A stretch of 64,000 nt of DNA from Microbacterium sp. LCT-H2 (GCF_001866135.1 NZ_MODW01000005.1:1-64000); one strand, 5' to 3'; shown: positions 34,540 to 44,039, counted from the first letter of the stretch. Numbers and translations: made by a program. Notes: generated by a model from the sequence alone, not told the origin.

Positions 34540-35724
34540 TCACGCGGTCAGCTCCGCGTAGAGCGCGCGGGTCTCATCGGCGATCGCGGCCCAGCTGAAC
34601 TGCGTGCGGGCCCGCTCCCGACCGGCTTCCCCGTACTCCCGGGCCCTCTCCGGATCCGTGGCCACCTCGGTGAGGACCGCGGCGAGATCGGCGACGAAGC
34701 GCTCGGGGTCGGTCGGCGTGCCCGTCCCGTCCTGCACCTGCTCGATCGGGACCAGTCGGCCGGTAACGCCGTCGTCCACCACCTCGGGGATCCCGCCGGT
34801 CGCTGTCCCGACGACGGCGGCTCCGCAGGCCATCGCCTCGAGGTTCACGATCCCGAGCGGCTCGTAGACGGACGGGCAGACGAAGGTGGTCGCCGCGGCC
34901 AGGATCGCCGACAGCTCGTCCCGCGGCAGCATCCGCTCGATCCACACCACGCCCTTGCGGGTCTGCTGCAGCAGCCGCACCCCCTCCTGGACCTCCGCCA
35001 TGATCTCCGGCGTGTCCGGAGCACCGGCGCAGAGGATGAGCTGGACCTCGGGCGGCAGCAGCCGTGCCGCCTGCAGGAGGTAGGGCAGCCCCTTCTGCCG
35101 TGTGATGCGTCCGACGAAGACGACCGAGGGCCGGTCCGGGTCCATCCCGATCGAGGAGAGGAACGCGGGGTCCTGGACAGGACGCCAGCGCTCCACGTCG
35201 ATGCCGTTGTGGATCACCCGGACCCGCGCGGGGTCGACCTGCGGGTAGCTGCGGAGGATGTCCGCACGCATGCCGGCACTCACCGCGATCACCGCGGCGG
35301 CGTTCTCGTAGGCGAGCTTCTCGATCCCGCTCGACACGGCGTAGCCGCCCCCGAGCTGCTCGGCTTTCCACGGCCGCAGCGGTTCGAGGCTGTGCGCCGT
35401 GAGCACGTGCGGGATCCCGTGGAGCTGGGAGGCGAGATGACCGGCGAAGTTCGCGTACCAGGTGTGACTGTGCACGACGTCGGCGCCCGCGATCGCGGAC
35501 ACGATCTCCAGGTCCGTGCCGAGCGTCTGCAGCGCCGGATTGGCGCCGGCGAGACTCTCCGGTGCCCGGTAGGCGAAGGTGCCCTCCTCGTCGCGCGGCG
35601 CACCGAACGCGCGCACCGTCACGTCGATGTCCCGACGCAGCGCGGACACGAGCTCGGCGACGTGCACACCCGCGCCTCCGTAGATCTCCGGCGGATACTC
35701 CTTGGTGATCATCTCGACTCGCAT
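34540..35724 (-). CDS. glgM: GT4 glycogen synthase / maltose-1-phosphate synthase
   Basis: A 394-residue retaining glycosyltransferase starting 'ITKEYPPEIYGGAGVHVAEL'. The GT4 nucleotide-sugar region contains 'FVGRITRQKGLPYLLQA' and the E-x7-E segment 'CPSVYEPLGIVNLEAMACG'. Actinobacterial proteins of this type were called GlgA and in Mycobacterium act as GlgM, making alpha-maltose 1-phosphate from ADP-glucose for the GlgE route; either activity is possible here. It is divergent from glgC across 69 bp. TAGCGT lies exactly 6 nt before the ATG. Confidence 0.88.
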   Translation of the reverse strand: MRVEMITKEYPPEIYGGAGVHVAELVSALRRDIDVTVRAFGAPRDEEGTFAYRAPESLAGANPALQTLGTDLEIVSAIAGADVVHSHTWYANFAGHLASQLHGIPHVLTAHSLEPLRPWKAEQLGGGYAVSSGIEKLAYENAAAVIAVSAGMRADILRSYPQVDPARVRVIHNGIDVERWRPVQDPAFLSSIGMDPDRPSVVFVGRITRQKGLPYLLQAARLLPPEVQLILCAGAPDTPEIMAEVQEGVRLLQQTRKGVVWIERMLPRDELSAILAAATTFVCPSVYEPLGIVNLEAMACGAAVVGTATGGIPEVVDDGVTGRLVPIEQVQDGTGTPTDPERFVADLAAVLTEVATDPERAREYGEAGRERARTQFSWAAIADETRALYAELTA

Positions 35725-35793
35725 TCCTAGACGCTATCGAGCGGGTTGTCCAGATGCTAGTTCCCCGCGCCGAACGGGATCTATGGTGGAGCC

Positions 35794-37035
35794 ATGTCCG
35801 CTCCAAAGAAGGTCTTCGGGATCATCCTCGCCGGCGGCGAGGGCAAGCGACTCATGCCGCTGACGGCCGACCGCGCGAAACCCGCCGTCCCGTTCGGCGG
35901 CCAGTACCGCCTGATCGACTTCGCCATCTCGAACCTCATCAACTCCGGGCTGAGACAGATCGTCGTGCTCACGCAGTACAAGTCGCACAGCCTCGACCGG
36001 CACATCTCCCAGACCTGGCGCATGTCGGCCCTGCTCGATTCGTATGTGACCTCGGTCCCCGCCCAGCAGCGCCTGGGCAAGCGCTGGTTCTCCGGCTCCG
36101 CGGACGCGATCCTGCAGAGCATGAACCTGATCAACGACGAGAAGCCCGACATCGTCGTCGTCATCGGCGCCGACCACGTCTATCGGATGGACTTCCGCCA
36201 GATGCTCGAGGCGCACATCGAGTCCGGGGCGAAGGCGACGGTGGCGGGCATCCGTCAGCCGCTCGCCCTGGCGTCCCAGTTCGGGGTCATCGACGCCGAT
36301 CCGGAATCCGGACGGATCCGGCAGTTCCTGGAGAAGCCGACCGATGCCACGGGTCTCGCGGACTCCCCGCACGAGGTCCTGGCCTCGATGGGCAACTACA
36401 TCTTCGACACCGACGCCCTGATCGCGGCGGTCGAGGCCGACGGGGAGCTGCCCACGTCGAGCCACGACATGGGCGGCGACATCGTCCCGTACTTCGTCGA
36501 CCGCGGCGAAGCCGGCTACTACGACATGAAGCAGAACGAGGTCCCCGGGTCGTCGCCGCGCGACCGCTCGTACTGGCGCGACGTGGGGACGATCGACTCG
36601 TTCTTCGACGCGCACCGGGACCTGATCTCGACCCTCCCGATCTTCAACCTCTACAACATGGAGTGGCCGATCCACTCGCAGGCGGTCAACTCCCCGCCGG
36701 CGAAGTTCGTCCGAGACTCGGTGGGGCGGATCGGCAACGCCATCGACTCGATCGTGTCGCTGGGATCGGTGCTGTCCGGCACGCACCTCGAACGCAGCGT
36801 CGTGGGCCCGTGGACGCTCGCCGGCGGCGGCTCGACCATCACGGACTCCGTGGTGTTCGATCACGTGCACGTCGGTCAGGGTGCCCGCGTGCACCGCGCG
36901 ATCCTCGACAAGAACGTCGTCCTCGCCGACGGCGCGACGGTCGGAGTCGACCGCGAACGGGATCTCGCCCGCGGGTTCACGGTCACGGAGTCGGGGATCA
37001 CGGTCGTCGGCAAGGGCGTGTTCATCGAACGCTGA
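35794..37035 (+). CDS. glgC: glucose-1-phosphate adenylyltransferase
   Basis: A 413-residue ADP-glucose pyrophosphorylase. N-terminal '[26 protein letters not shown]' is the nucleotide/effector site, 'GADHVYRMD' the metal-binding region, and '[12 protein letters not shown]' the substrate loop; the C-terminus has a left-handed beta-helix. It makes ADP-glucose for glycogen and is the committed step. TATGGT sits 6 nt before the ATG, so glgC and glgM have separate leaderless promoters pointing apart within 69 bp. Confidence 0.95.
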   Translation: MSAPKKVFGIILAGGEGKRLMPLTADRAKPAVPFGGQYRLIDFAISNLINSGLRQIVVLTQYKSHSLDRHISQTWRMSALLDSYVTSVPAQQRLGKRWFSGSADAILQSMNLINDEKPDIVVVIGADHVYRMDFRQMLEAHIESGAKATVAGIRQPLALASQFGVIDADPESGRIRQFLEKPTDATGLADSPHEVLASMGNYIFDTDALIAAVEADGELPTSSHDMGGDIVPYFVDRGEAGYYDMKQNEVPGSSPRDRSYWRDVGTIDSFFDAHRDLISTLPIFNLYNMEWPIHSQAVNSPPAKFVRDSVGRIGNAIDSIVSLGSVLSGTHLERSVVGPWTLAGGGSTITDSVVFDHVHVGQGARVHRAILDKNVVLADGATVGVDRERDLARGFTVTESGITVVGKGVFIER

Positions 37036-37083
37036 CGCGTCATGCGGCACGGGCTCCGGTCCCTCGGTCGCTAGGCTCGGTGG

Positions 37084-37719
37084 GTGACCACCGCGCGATT
37101 CCTCGTCGTCCTCGATGCCGACTCCACGCTCATCCGGAACGAGGTGATCGAGCTCCTCGCCGAGGAGGCCGGGCGTCGGGCCGAGGTGCAGGCGGCCACC
37201 GAAGCTGCGATGCGCGGGGAGATCGATTTCGCGACGAGCCTCCGCTCTCGTGTCGGCGCTCTCGCGGGTGTTCCCGTCGAGGCGTTCGCCCGCGTTCGCG
37301 CCCGCGTGGAGCCGACCCCGGGCGTCCGCGACCTCACCGCCGCCGTGCACGCTCGGGGCGGAATCGTCGGCGTCGTCTCGGGAGGGTTCCACGAGATCCT
37401 CGACGACGTCGCACCGGGACTCGGCGTGGACCGCTGGCGCGCGAACCGCCTCGAGGTCGCCGACGGCGCGCTCACGGGCCGGGTGGACGGTGACATCGTC
37501 GACGGTGCGGCCAAGGCCTTCTGGCTGCGTACCTGGGCGGAGGAGCTCCACGTGGCGCCGCACGCGACCATCGCGATCGGCGACGGCGCCAACGATCTTC
37601 CGATGATGGCGGTCGCCGGGCTGGGGCTCGCCTTCAACGCCAAGCCCGCCGTCCGCGAGTCCGCGAGCCTGGTCATCGGTCCGGTCGACCTCGGAACGGT
37701 CATCCCGCTCCTCCCCTGA
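37084..37719 (+). CDS. serB: phosphoserine phosphatase
   Basis: A 211-residue HAD-superfamily hydrolase: motif I 'DADSTLI' with nucleophile Asp, motif II in 'VVSGGFHEI', and motif III/IV 'GDGANDLPMM'. Together with 'NEVIELLAEEAG' this identifies SerB, the last step of serine synthesis, without the N-terminal ACT domains some actinobacteria carry. GTG 37084 is 6 nt after TAGGCT. Confidence 0.93.
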   Translation: MTTARFLVVLDADSTLIRNEVIELLAEEAGRRAEVQAATEAAMRGEIDFATSLRSRVGALAGVPVEAFARVRARVEPTPGVRDLTAAVHARGGIVGVVSGGFHEILDDVAPGLGVDRWRANRLEVADGALTGRVDGDIVDGAAKAFWLRTWAEELHVAPHATIAIGDGANDLPMMAVAGLGLAFNAKPAVRESASLVIGPVDLGTVIPLLP

Positions 37720-37757
37720 CGCTGGCCGATGTCCGGGGCCGGGTCTACCGCCGGATC

Positions 37758-38453
37758 ATGGACATCATCCTCATCCCCGGCCTCTGGCTCGACGCCTCCA
37801 GCTGGGACGACGTCGTGCCCGCCCTCGTGCGCGCCGGCCACCGCCCTCGTCCGCTGACCATGCCCGGGCTCGACGCGTCTGCGGAGACAGCGGCGGGTAT
37901 CGGGATCGACGACTGGGTCGCGGCCGCGGTCGCCGCCGTCGATGCCGCGGAGGGCGACGTGGTGGTCGTCGGACACAGTGGCGGAGGCAATGTCGCCTGG
38001 GGCGTCGCCGACGCACGACCTGACCGCGTGGCCAGGGTCGTCTTCGTCGACACCGTGCCCCCGCCCTCGGGTTCGGGCATCAGCGAGTTCCCGGTGCAGG
38101 ACGGCGTCGTCCCGTTCCCGGGCTGGAGCTTCTTCCCGGACGAGGACGTGCACGATCTGGACGACGAGACCCGTACGAGGACCGTCCCGCTCACCCACAG
38201 CGTGCCCGCGCGGGTGCCGACGGACGAACTCGCTCTGAGCGACCCGGCACGGTACCGCATCCCCGTCACCCTGCTGATGGGAGGGCTGGATCAGGAGGCT
38301 TTCGATGCGGTGATCAGCCAGTGGGGTCCGTACGCGGAGGAGTATCGGGCGATCGACGACGCCGAGGTCGTCCGGATCGGCTCCGCGCACTGGCCGCAGT
38401 TCTCGGCGCCCGAGCGTCTCGCCGAGCTCGTCGTGCGTGCGATCGATCGCTGA
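37758..38453 (+). CDS. alpha/beta hydrolase
   Basis: A 231-residue hydrolase with the oxyanion strand 'LIPGLWLDASSWDDV', nucleophile elbow 'GHSGGG' near residues 74-79, and a C-terminal His in 'GSAHWPQFSAPERLAE'. Substrate unknown; esterase or haloperoxidase-like activity is possible. It follows serB after 38 nt and converges on fabG with a 15-nt gap. Confidence 0.87.
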   Translation: MDIILIPGLWLDASSWDDVVPALVRAGHRPRPLTMPGLDASAETAAGIGIDDWVAAAVAAVDAAEGDVVVVGHSGGGNVAWGVADARPDRVARVVFVDTVPPPSGSGISEFPVQDGVVPFPGWSFFPDEDVHDLDDETRTRTVPLTHSVPARVPTDELALSDPARYRIPVTLLMGGLDQEAFDAVISQWGPYAEEYRAIDDAEVVRIGSAHWPQFSAPERLAELVVRAIDR

Positions 38454-38468
38454 CGGGGAGAGCCGGGG

Positions 38469-39179
38469 TCAGTGCCCCATGCCGAGACCGCCGTCGACCG
38501 GGATGACGGCTCCCGAGATGTAGCCGGCGTCGTCGCTCGCCAGCCAGGTCACGACGCCCGCGACCTCATCCGGCGTCGCGAAACGCCCGGCGGGGATGTT
38601 CGCCTTGTACTGCTTCTGCGTCTCCTCGGGGAGTTCCGCGGTCATGTCGGTCTCGATGAAGCCGGGTGCCACCACGTTGGCGGTGATGCCGCGTCCGCCG
38701 AGCTCGCGCGTGAGCGAGCGGGCGAAACCGACCAGCGCGCTCTTGGAGGCGGCGTAGTTCGTCTGCCCCGCCGAGCCGTAGAGGCCCACGACGCTGGAGA
38801 TGAGGATGACCCGTCCGAACCGCGCGCGCAGCATCCCCTTCGAGGCCCGCTTGACGACGCGGAAGGTGCCGCCGAGGTTCGTCGCCACGACGCTGTCGAA
38901 GTCGTCCTCGCTCATGCGCATGAGCAGGGTGTCCTTGGTGATGCCGGCGTTGGCGACGACGATCTCCACCGGGCCGAGCTGCTGCTCCACCTCGGTGAAG
39001 GCCGCGTCGAGAGCGGCGGCGTCGGTGACGTCGGCGCGCACCGTCAGGGTGCCCTCCGGGCCCTCGCCGCTGCGCGCGGTCACCGCCACCCGGTATCCCT
39101 CGCGTACGAAGCGCTCGGCGATGGCGCGGCCGATGCCGCGGTTGCCTCCGGTGACGAGGACGACGCGCTCCGCGCTCAT
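38469..39179 (-). CDS. fabG: 3-oxoacyl-ACP reductase
   Basis: A 236-residue SDR with 'VTGGNRGIGRAIA', 'NAGITKDTLLMRM', catalytic Ser in 'ISSVVGLYGS' and Y-A-A-S-K. The phrase 'NAGITKDTLLMRM' and length are typical of true FabG, which reduces beta-ketoacyl-ACP with NADPH. It is away from the fabDHPF cluster, as is common in actinobacteria. The ATG has an AGGAG site 7 nt upstream. Confidence 0.92.
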   Translation of the reverse strand: MSAERVVLVTGGNRGIGRAIAERFVREGYRVAVTARSGEGPEGTLTVRADVTDAAALDAAFTEVEQQLGPVEIVVANAGITKDTLLMRMSEDDFDSVVATNLGGTFRVVKRASKGMLRARFGRVILISSVVGLYGSAGQTNYAASKSALVGFARSLTRELGGRGITANVVAPGFIETDMTAELPEETQKQYKANIPAGRFATPDEVAGVVTWLASDDAGYISGAVIPVDGGLGMGH

Positions 39180-39319
39180 GGGACACTCCTGGGTCTGGGG
39201 TCGAGGGCCGGGAATCCGAACCGTGATCGATCCTAGCGACGTTGCCCTCTCGCCTTCGCGACGCCTGTTTGACAGACGAGGAGCGTACTGGGACTCTGAG
39301 GGCGACGAAAGGCATCAGA

Positions 39320-39793
39320 GTGAGCGATCCCCGTATCTCCGGTCCGTCGGGTGAGCAGCCGCCGGCCGCCGGCTCCCCGCCTGCGTATCCGGGATTCCCG
39401 CAGTCTCCCCCGGCGCACGCCGCCCCGCCGCAGTACGCGGCCCCTCAGCAGTACGCCGCACCGCAGCAGTATGCAGCCCCGCAGCAGTACGCGGCAGCGC
39501 CCGCCCGCCCGACCAGCGGTCTCGCCGTCGCCGCGCTCGTCTGCGGCATCGCGGGTGTGGTGCTGTTCTGGGCCCTCCTGCCGATGCTCGCCTCCATCGC
39601 CGCCGTGATCACCGGCCACATGGCCCTCGGGCAGATCCGTCGCACCCCGGGCCTCGGCGGGCGCGGCATGGCGATCGCCGGGCTCGTCATGGGGTATCTC
39701 ATGATCGGCGTCCTCGTCTTCACGATCGTCTCGACGATCATCGGACTGGTCGTCTTCGGCGCCTTCACCCTGCCCTTCGTCGTCGCGAGCTGA
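39320..39793 (+). CDS. DUF4190 membrane protein with Pro/Gln/Tyr repeat head
   Basis: A 157-residue protein. Residues ~10-65 are low-complexity and contain four tandem Q-Y-A-A-P-Q units (15-bp DNA repeats at about 39431-39490). Two transmembrane helices follow in a DUF4190 domain ('SGLAVAALVCGIAGVVLFW', 'GHMALGQIRRTP'). Family proteins are common in actinobacteria, often near cell-envelope genes; function unknown. GTG 39320 has GAAAGG 7 nt upstream and gives the expected soluble head; the longer frame runs over the fabG promoter. Confidence 0.82.
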   Translation: MSDPRISGPSGEQPPAAGSPPAYPGFPQSPPAHAAPPQYAAPQQYAAPQQYAAPQQYAAAPARPTSGLAVAALVCGIAGVVLFWALLPMLASIAAVITGHMALGQIRRTPGLGGRGMAIAGLVMGYLMIGVLVFTIVSTIIGLVVFGAFTLPFVVAS

Positions 39794-39845
39794 CGCTCCG
39801 CACGCGCATGCCGATGTCGCTGCGGCGGCGTAGGCTGGAATCATC

Positions 39846-40190
39846 GTGAAGAACGCACGTCGAGTCCCGGCCGTCACCTCACTGCCGCAGTCCCCGCGGG
39901 ATGAGGGTGACCACCGTGTGCGCCGATACGCCCTCACCATGACGATCCGCATCGTCTGCTTCGGGCTGATGTTCTTCGTGCAGCCCTTCGGCTGGTGGAC
40001 CTGGGTCTTCGCGCTGGCCGCCGCCGTCCTCCCGTACATCGCGGTGGTCTTCGCCAACGCCGGAAGCGACAGCACGGAGACCGCCGCCGAGTCGCCGTTG
40101 CGCGAGATCGACGCGCCGCCCGCGCCGTCGCTCGCTCCGGAGACCGCCCCCGACGTCATCACCATCCGCGAAGGCCGCACGGACCGATGA
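39846..40190 (+). CDS. DUF3099 membrane protein
   Basis: A 114-residue protein with two transmembrane helices (residues ~31-50 and 54-70) following 'VTSLPQSPRDEGDHRVRRYALTM', the DUF3099 pattern of actinobacteria. Function unknown. GTG 39846 lies 9 nt after TAGGCT (39831-39836). Its stop overlaps the next ATG (ATGA), starting a three-gene translationally coupled run that ends in SURF1. Confidence 0.83.
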   Translation: MKNARRVPAVTSLPQSPRDEGDHRVRRYALTMTIRIVCFGLMFFVQPFGWWTWVFALAAAVLPYIAVVFANAGSDSTETAAESPLREIDAPPAPSLAPETAPDVITIREGRTDR

Positions 40191-40384
40191 GCGAGCTCAT
40201 CTGCTCGCGCGCCGGATGCCGGAGCGCGGCCACGAAGCAGGTCGTCTGGCGCAATCCCCGCATCCACGCCGCCGACCGCGAGAAGATCTGGCTGGCGTGC
40301 AATGAGCACGTCGGCTTCCTCCACGACTACCTGGCCGCGCGGGACTTCCCGGTGACGGTTCGAGACGGGGTGCCCTCCTCATGA
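40187..40384 (+). CDS. small putative zinc-binding protein
   Basis: A 65-residue protein with 'CSRAGC' near the N-terminus and 'CNEH' near residue 38-41, a spacing that could make a small zinc finger. Otherwise 'VWRNPRIHAADREKIWLA' is the most conserved-looking part. Not tied to a known function. ATG 40187 overlaps the previous stop, and its own stop overlaps the SURF1 start, so it belongs to that operon and may serve cytochrome oxidase biogenesis. Confidence 0.68.
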   Translation: MSELICSRAGCRSAATKQVVWRNPRIHAADREKIWLACNEHVGFLHDYLAARDFPVTVRDGVPSS

Positions 40385-41190
40385 GCAACCGCCTGACCCG
40401 CTGGGGCGTGTACGTCCTCATCGCGATCGGCTTCGCGATCGCCTGCGTCTTCCTGTCGAACTGGCAGTTCGAGCGGAACGAGTCCAGGGCCGAGCAGATC
40501 GCGCTCGTGGAGCAGAACTACGACGCCCCGGCCGTCCCCCTCGCCGACGTGGTCGCCGACGACCACCTCGACCCCGCAGACGAATGGCGCCCCGTCACGC
40601 TGCAGGGCGAGTACCTCGCCGACGAGCAGCTCCTGGTCCGCAACCGTCCGCACGGAGGCACGAGCGCGTTCGAGGTCCTCGTCCCCTTCCGGGACGCAGA
40701 CGGCCGCGTCCTCATCATCGACCGCGGCTGGGTGCCCCCGGGGGAGGGGCAGCTCCCGGACGCCGTTCCGTCCCCGCCGTCCGGCGAGGTCACGGTGACC
40801 GTCCGCCTGCGCCCAGGCGAGCCGCTGCCCGGGTCCGGACGCGGGGCTCCGGAGGGCCAGGTGCCCACGATCCACCTCCCGTCCATCGCCGACCTCGTCG
40901 GGGACGATGTGATCACCGGCGCCTACGGACGTCTGGTCGAGGAGCAGCCCGCCGCCGACACGGCGCTGGGTGGTTTCGAGTCCCCCACCGACGATCCGGG
41001 GCCGCACCTGTCCTATGCGATCCAGTGGATCCTGTTCGCCATCATGGGCTTCATCTTCATCGGGTACATCATCCGCACGGAGATCGTGAAGCACCGCGAA
41101 GAGGTCGAGGGGAAGCCGGCACCGGTGAAGGCGCCGAAGCGCCGCGACCGCGACGCGGACGCCGAGGACGAACTCCTCGACGCGCGCTGA
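40381..41190 (+). CDS. SURF1 family cytochrome oxidase assembly protein
   Basis: A 269-residue protein with transmembrane helices at both ends (residues ~10-24 and ~205-228) and a periplasmic middle. The SURF1 patterns are 'LSNWQFERNESRAEQIALVEQNY', 'EWRPVTLQGEYLADEQLLVRNRP' and 'VLIIDRGWVPPG'. SURF1 proteins help insert heme a into cytochrome c oxidase. The coupled upstream small genes suggest a joint role. Confidence 0.9.
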   Translation: MSNRLTRWGVYVLIAIGFAIACVFLSNWQFERNESRAEQIALVEQNYDAPAVPLADVVADDHLDPADEWRPVTLQGEYLADEQLLVRNRPHGGTSAFEVLVPFRDADGRVLIIDRGWVPPGEGQLPDAVPSPPSGEVTVTVRLRPGEPLPGSGRGAPEGQVPTIHLPSIADLVGDDVITGAYGRLVEEQPAADTALGGFESPTDDPGPHLSYAIQWILFAIMGFIFIGYIIRTEIVKHREEVEGKPAPVKAPKRRDRDADAEDELLDAR

Positions 41191-41205
41191 CGCACCCGCC
41201 GAGCG

Positions 41206-41634
41206 TCACGCACACGCGAGAACGCGCCGGACGCTGCGCTGCCCGGCACCCTTTCGATCCCGGACAGCGACTATGCCGATGCAGGATCGGAAACGCGCCC
41301 TCCGGACCGTCGGCAAGCACCATTTCGATCCCGCCTGCGGGACGCCTTCCACCCGCCACAGCACCCCAGCGAACGCCCAGCCGCGGGCGTCTGCGTCCTT
41401 GAGGATCAGCGTGCGCGCGTCCGGCATGCAGTCCGAATCGACCGTGGCCAGTGTCGCCGCGTGCGGTTCGGGGACGCCGGCCGCGACCGCTGCACGGGCC
41501 CCGTCCTGGAAGAGCAGCACGGGATCATCGGGAAGCTCCGCGACGCGCAGCGGTGGCGCGATGCCGGTGACGGTGGGCAGAGCCCGCGGCCACGCCGCGA
41601 GTTCCGAGGGAGGAAGGATCGGGTGCTCCACCAT
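41206..41634 (-). pseudogene. truncated pyridoxamine-phosphate-oxidase-like gene
   Basis: The first ~90 residues read like a PNPOx-family flavin protein: 'DGARAAVAAGVPEPHAATLATVDSDCMPDARTLILKDADARGWAFAG' is the usual strand-helix start of that fold. After about residue 95 the sequence changes to an Arg-rich, unrelated tail and stops at 142 aa, whereas family enzymes need ~200-220 aa with the FMN-binding second half. No continuation is found in other frames. It is probably a 3'-deleted remnant. A TTTCGATCCCG direct repeat flanks the tail (near 41252 and 41323). Confidence 0.6.
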
Positions 41635-41656
41635 CCTCTGGCTATGCCACGATCCG

Positions 41657-43255
41657 CTACGCGAGCTCGATGAGGTCCTGGTACTCCTGGCTCCAGATGT
41701 CCTCGACGCCGTCGGGCAGGATGAGGACACGCTCGGGGTTCAGCGACTGCACCGCTCCGGGGTCGTGCGACACGAGCACGACCGCGCCCTCGTAGTGGGC
41801 CAGTGCCCCGAGGATCTCCTCGCGCGATGCCGGATCGAGGTTGTTCGTGGGCTCGTCGAGCAGCAGCAGGTTCGCGGATGACACCACGAGCGTCGCCAGC
41901 GACAGCCGGGTCTTCTCGCCACCGGACAGCACACCCGCCGGCTTGAGGACGTCGTCGCCGGTGAACAGGAAGGAGCCGAGGACCTTGCGGGCCTCCGTCT
42001 CCGTGATGTGCGGAGCGGCCGACACCATGTTCTCCAGGACCGAACGGCTGACGTCGAGGTTCTCGTGCTCCTGCGCGTAGTACCCGACCTTGAGGCCATG
42101 CCCGGGCTCGAGCTGACCGGTGTCCGGCTTGTCGACACCCGCGAGCATGCGCAGCAGCGTCGTCTTGCCCGCACCGTTCAGGCCGAGCACGACGACCTTG
42201 GAGCCGCGGTCGATCGCGAGGTCGACGTCGGTGAAGATCTCCAGCGAGCCGTACGACTTCGACAGCCCGGAGGCCATGAGCGGGGTCTTGCCGCAGGGGG
42301 CGGGCTTCGGGAACCGCAGCTTCGCGACGCGGTCCTCTTGACGCACGTCCTCCAGACCGGAGAGGAGCTTCTCGGCACGCGCGAGCATCTGGTGCGCTGC
42401 GGCCGCCTTCGACGCCTTCGCCCCGAAGCGCGCCGCCTGCTGCTGCAGGGTCGTCGCCTTCTTCTCGGCGTTGGCCCGCTCCTTCTTGCGACGCTCCTCG
42501 TCCGCGGCGCGCTGCCGCAGATAGTTCTTCCAGTTCATGTTGTAGATGTCGATGACCTGGCGGTTGGCGTCGAGGTAGAACACCCGGTTGACGGTCTCGC
42601 CCACGAGCTCGACATCGTGGCTGATGACGATCAGCCCGCCCTTGTAGTTCTTGAGGAACTCGCGCAGCCACACCACGCTGTCCGCGTCGAGGTGGTTGGT
42701 CGGCTCGTCGAGGATCATCGTCTGCGCGTCGGAGAAGAGGATGCGCGCGAGCTCGATGCGACGACGCTGGCCTCCGGAGAGGGTCGACAGCGGCTGGTCG
42801 AGGATGCGATCCGGCAGCGAGAGATTGTGCGCGATCGAGGCTGCCTCGGCCTCGGCCGCGTAGCCACCCTGCGCCTCGAACTTCTCGGTGAGCGCCCCGT
42901 AGCGCTTCATCGCCTTGGCAGCGACCGCGGGGTCGTCGGACCCCATCGCGAGCGAGGCCTCCGTCATGCCGAGGTTGAGCTGGCCGAGGCCGCGGGCATC
43001 GAGGATCCGGGTACGGGCGAGGTCTTCCGGATTGCCCGAACGCGGGTCCTGCGGCAGGTAGCCGAGTTCTCCGGACCGGGTGACGGTGCCACCCGAGGGC
43101 AGCACGTCGCCGGCGAGCACCTTGGTGAGCGTGGTCTTGCCCGCACCGTTGCGTCCGACGAGGCCGATCTTGTCGCCGTCGGACACACGGAACGAGACGT
43201 TCTCCATCAGCAGGCGCGCGCCAACGCGGATCTCGAGGTCGTGCACGGCAAGCAC
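41657..43255 (-). CDS. ABC-F family ATPase (translation factor or resistance type)
   Basis: A 532-residue protein with two ATPase domains and no membrane segments. First domain: Walker A 'GRNGAGKTT' near 35-43, signature 'LSGGQRRRIELAR', Walker B 'MILDEPTNHLDADS'. Linker: the Lys/Arg/Gln-rich coiled coil at ~235-300. Second domain: 'GLNGAGKTT', 'LSGGEKTRLSLA', 'LLLLDEPTNNLDPAS'. ABC-F proteins bind the ribosomal E site to relieve stalling or antibiotic binding. The GTG start (43255) is inferred from homology. Subgroup not determined. Confidence 0.92.
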   Translation of the reverse strand: MLAVHDLEIRVGARLLMENVSFRVSDGDKIGLVGRNGAGKTTLTKVLAGDVLPSGGTVTRSGELGYLPQDPRSGNPEDLARTRILDARGLGQLNLGMTEASLAMGSDDPAVAAKAMKRYGALTEKFEAQGGYAAEAEAASIAHNLSLPDRILDQPLSTLSGGQRRRIELARILFSDAQTMILDEPTNHLDADSVVWLREFLKNYKGGLIVISHDVELVGETVNRVFYLDANRQVIDIYNMNWKNYLRQRAADEERRKKERANAEKKATTLQQQAARFGAKASKAAAAHQMLARAEKLLSGLEDVRQEDRVAKLRFPKPAPCGKTPLMASGLSKSYGSLEIFTDVDLAIDRGSKVVVLGLNGAGKTTLLRMLAGVDKPDTGQLEPGHGLKVGYYAQEHENLDVSRSVLENMVSAAPHITETEARKVLGSFLFTGDDVLKPAGVLSGGEKTRLSLATLVVSSANLLLLDEPTNNLDPASREEILGALAHYEGAVVLVSHDPGAVQSLNPERVLILPDGVEDIWSQEYQDLIELA

Positions 43256-43378
43256 AGCGGACGTCCGTTCGTTCGGGAGGAGGTGATGGCCGAGCGGCCA
43301 GCCAACCAGTATATGCCGCCCTGCCTGTGGCGACGCCCGGCACGGATATCCCTCTCCAGGGTGACCGAGGCGATACCG

Positions 43379-43415
43379 CGGAGTGATGCCCCTCTGCCTA
43401 CCCCCTGCTTACGGT
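43379..43415 (+). promoter_or_regulatory. promoter of the DedA-HK-RR operon with shared motif
   Basis: CGGAGTGATGCCCC at 43379-43392 is followed after exactly 17 nt by the -10 hexamer TACGGT (43410-43415), which lies 6 nt before GTG 43422. The same motif with the same 17-nt spacing to a -10 occurs at 46014-46050 before the acyltransferase gene. Confidence 0.6.
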
Positions 43416-43421
43416 GCCGGG

Positions 43422-44039
43422 GTGGACATCCTCAACGACCTCATCCTGCAGGCGATCGCCTCCCCCTGGCTGTACGCCGTGCTGTTCGCGGTGACCGTGA
43501 TCGACGGGTTCTTCCCGCCGGTCCCGAGCGAGACGGTCCTCGTCGCCGCGGCGGCGGTGGCCGCGTCCACCGGTGACGGCAACATCGTGCTGCTGGGTGC
43601 GGTCGCCGCCGTGGGCGCCGCGATCGGCGACAACATCGCGTTCCTCATCGGCCGCCGGCTGGGCACGACCAGGTTCGCCTGGATGCGGCGCCCCCGCGTC
43701 GCCGCGGCGTTCGCCTACGCGCAGCGTGCGCTCGACCGTCGCAGTGCCACACTGATCCTCGGCGCCCGCTATATCCCGATCGGACGCGTCGCGGTGAACA
43801 TGTCCGCCGGAGCGCTCGGGTTCCCGTGGCGGCGGTTCCTCCCGCTGAGCCTCATCGCCGGTGTGAGCTGGAGCGTGTTCAGTCTCGCGATCGGGCTCCT
43901 CGCCGGCGCCTGGCTGCACGACCAGCCCGTGCTCAGCGCCGCCATCGGCGTCGTCATCGCCCTGATCGTCGGCGTCGTCATCGATCGGATCGCCGCGCTC
44001 CGCCGCCGCCGTACGCCGGTCGCGCACCTGGCAGGATGA
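43422..44039 (+). CDS. DedA/VTT family membrane protein
   Basis: A 205-residue membrane protein with 'FPPVPSETVLVAAAAVAA', 'GAAIGDNIAFLIGRRLG' and 'ARYIPIGRVAVNMSAGALGFPWRRFLPL', the signatures of DedA (VTT) proteins, some of which flip undecaprenyl phosphate or phospholipids. About five hydrophobic helices. GTG 43422 is 6 nt after TACGGT and is preferred to ATG 43383. Its stop overlaps the histidine kinase start, so it is the first gene of a signalling operon, suggesting an envelope-stress role. Confidence 0.87.
   Translation: MDILNDLILQAIASPWLYAVLFAVTVIDGFFPPVPSETVLVAAAAVAASTGDGNIVLLGAVAAVGAAIGDNIAFLIGRRLGTTRFAWMRRPRVAAAFAYAQRALDRRSATLILGARYIPIGRVAVNMSAGALGFPWRRFLPLSLIAGVSWSVFSLAIGLLAGAWLHDQPVLSAAIGVVIALIVGVVIDRIAALRRRRTPVAHLAG

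Noticed and set aside
39431..39490. 15-bp tandem repeats as a CRISPR or minisatellite locus
   Set aside because: They are in frame and encode the Q-Y-A-A-P repeat of a DUF4190 protein; there are no spacers.
41250..41335. TTTCGATCCCG pair as insertion-element ends
   Set aside because: Only 11 bp, in direct orientation, and no transposase or target duplication nearby.
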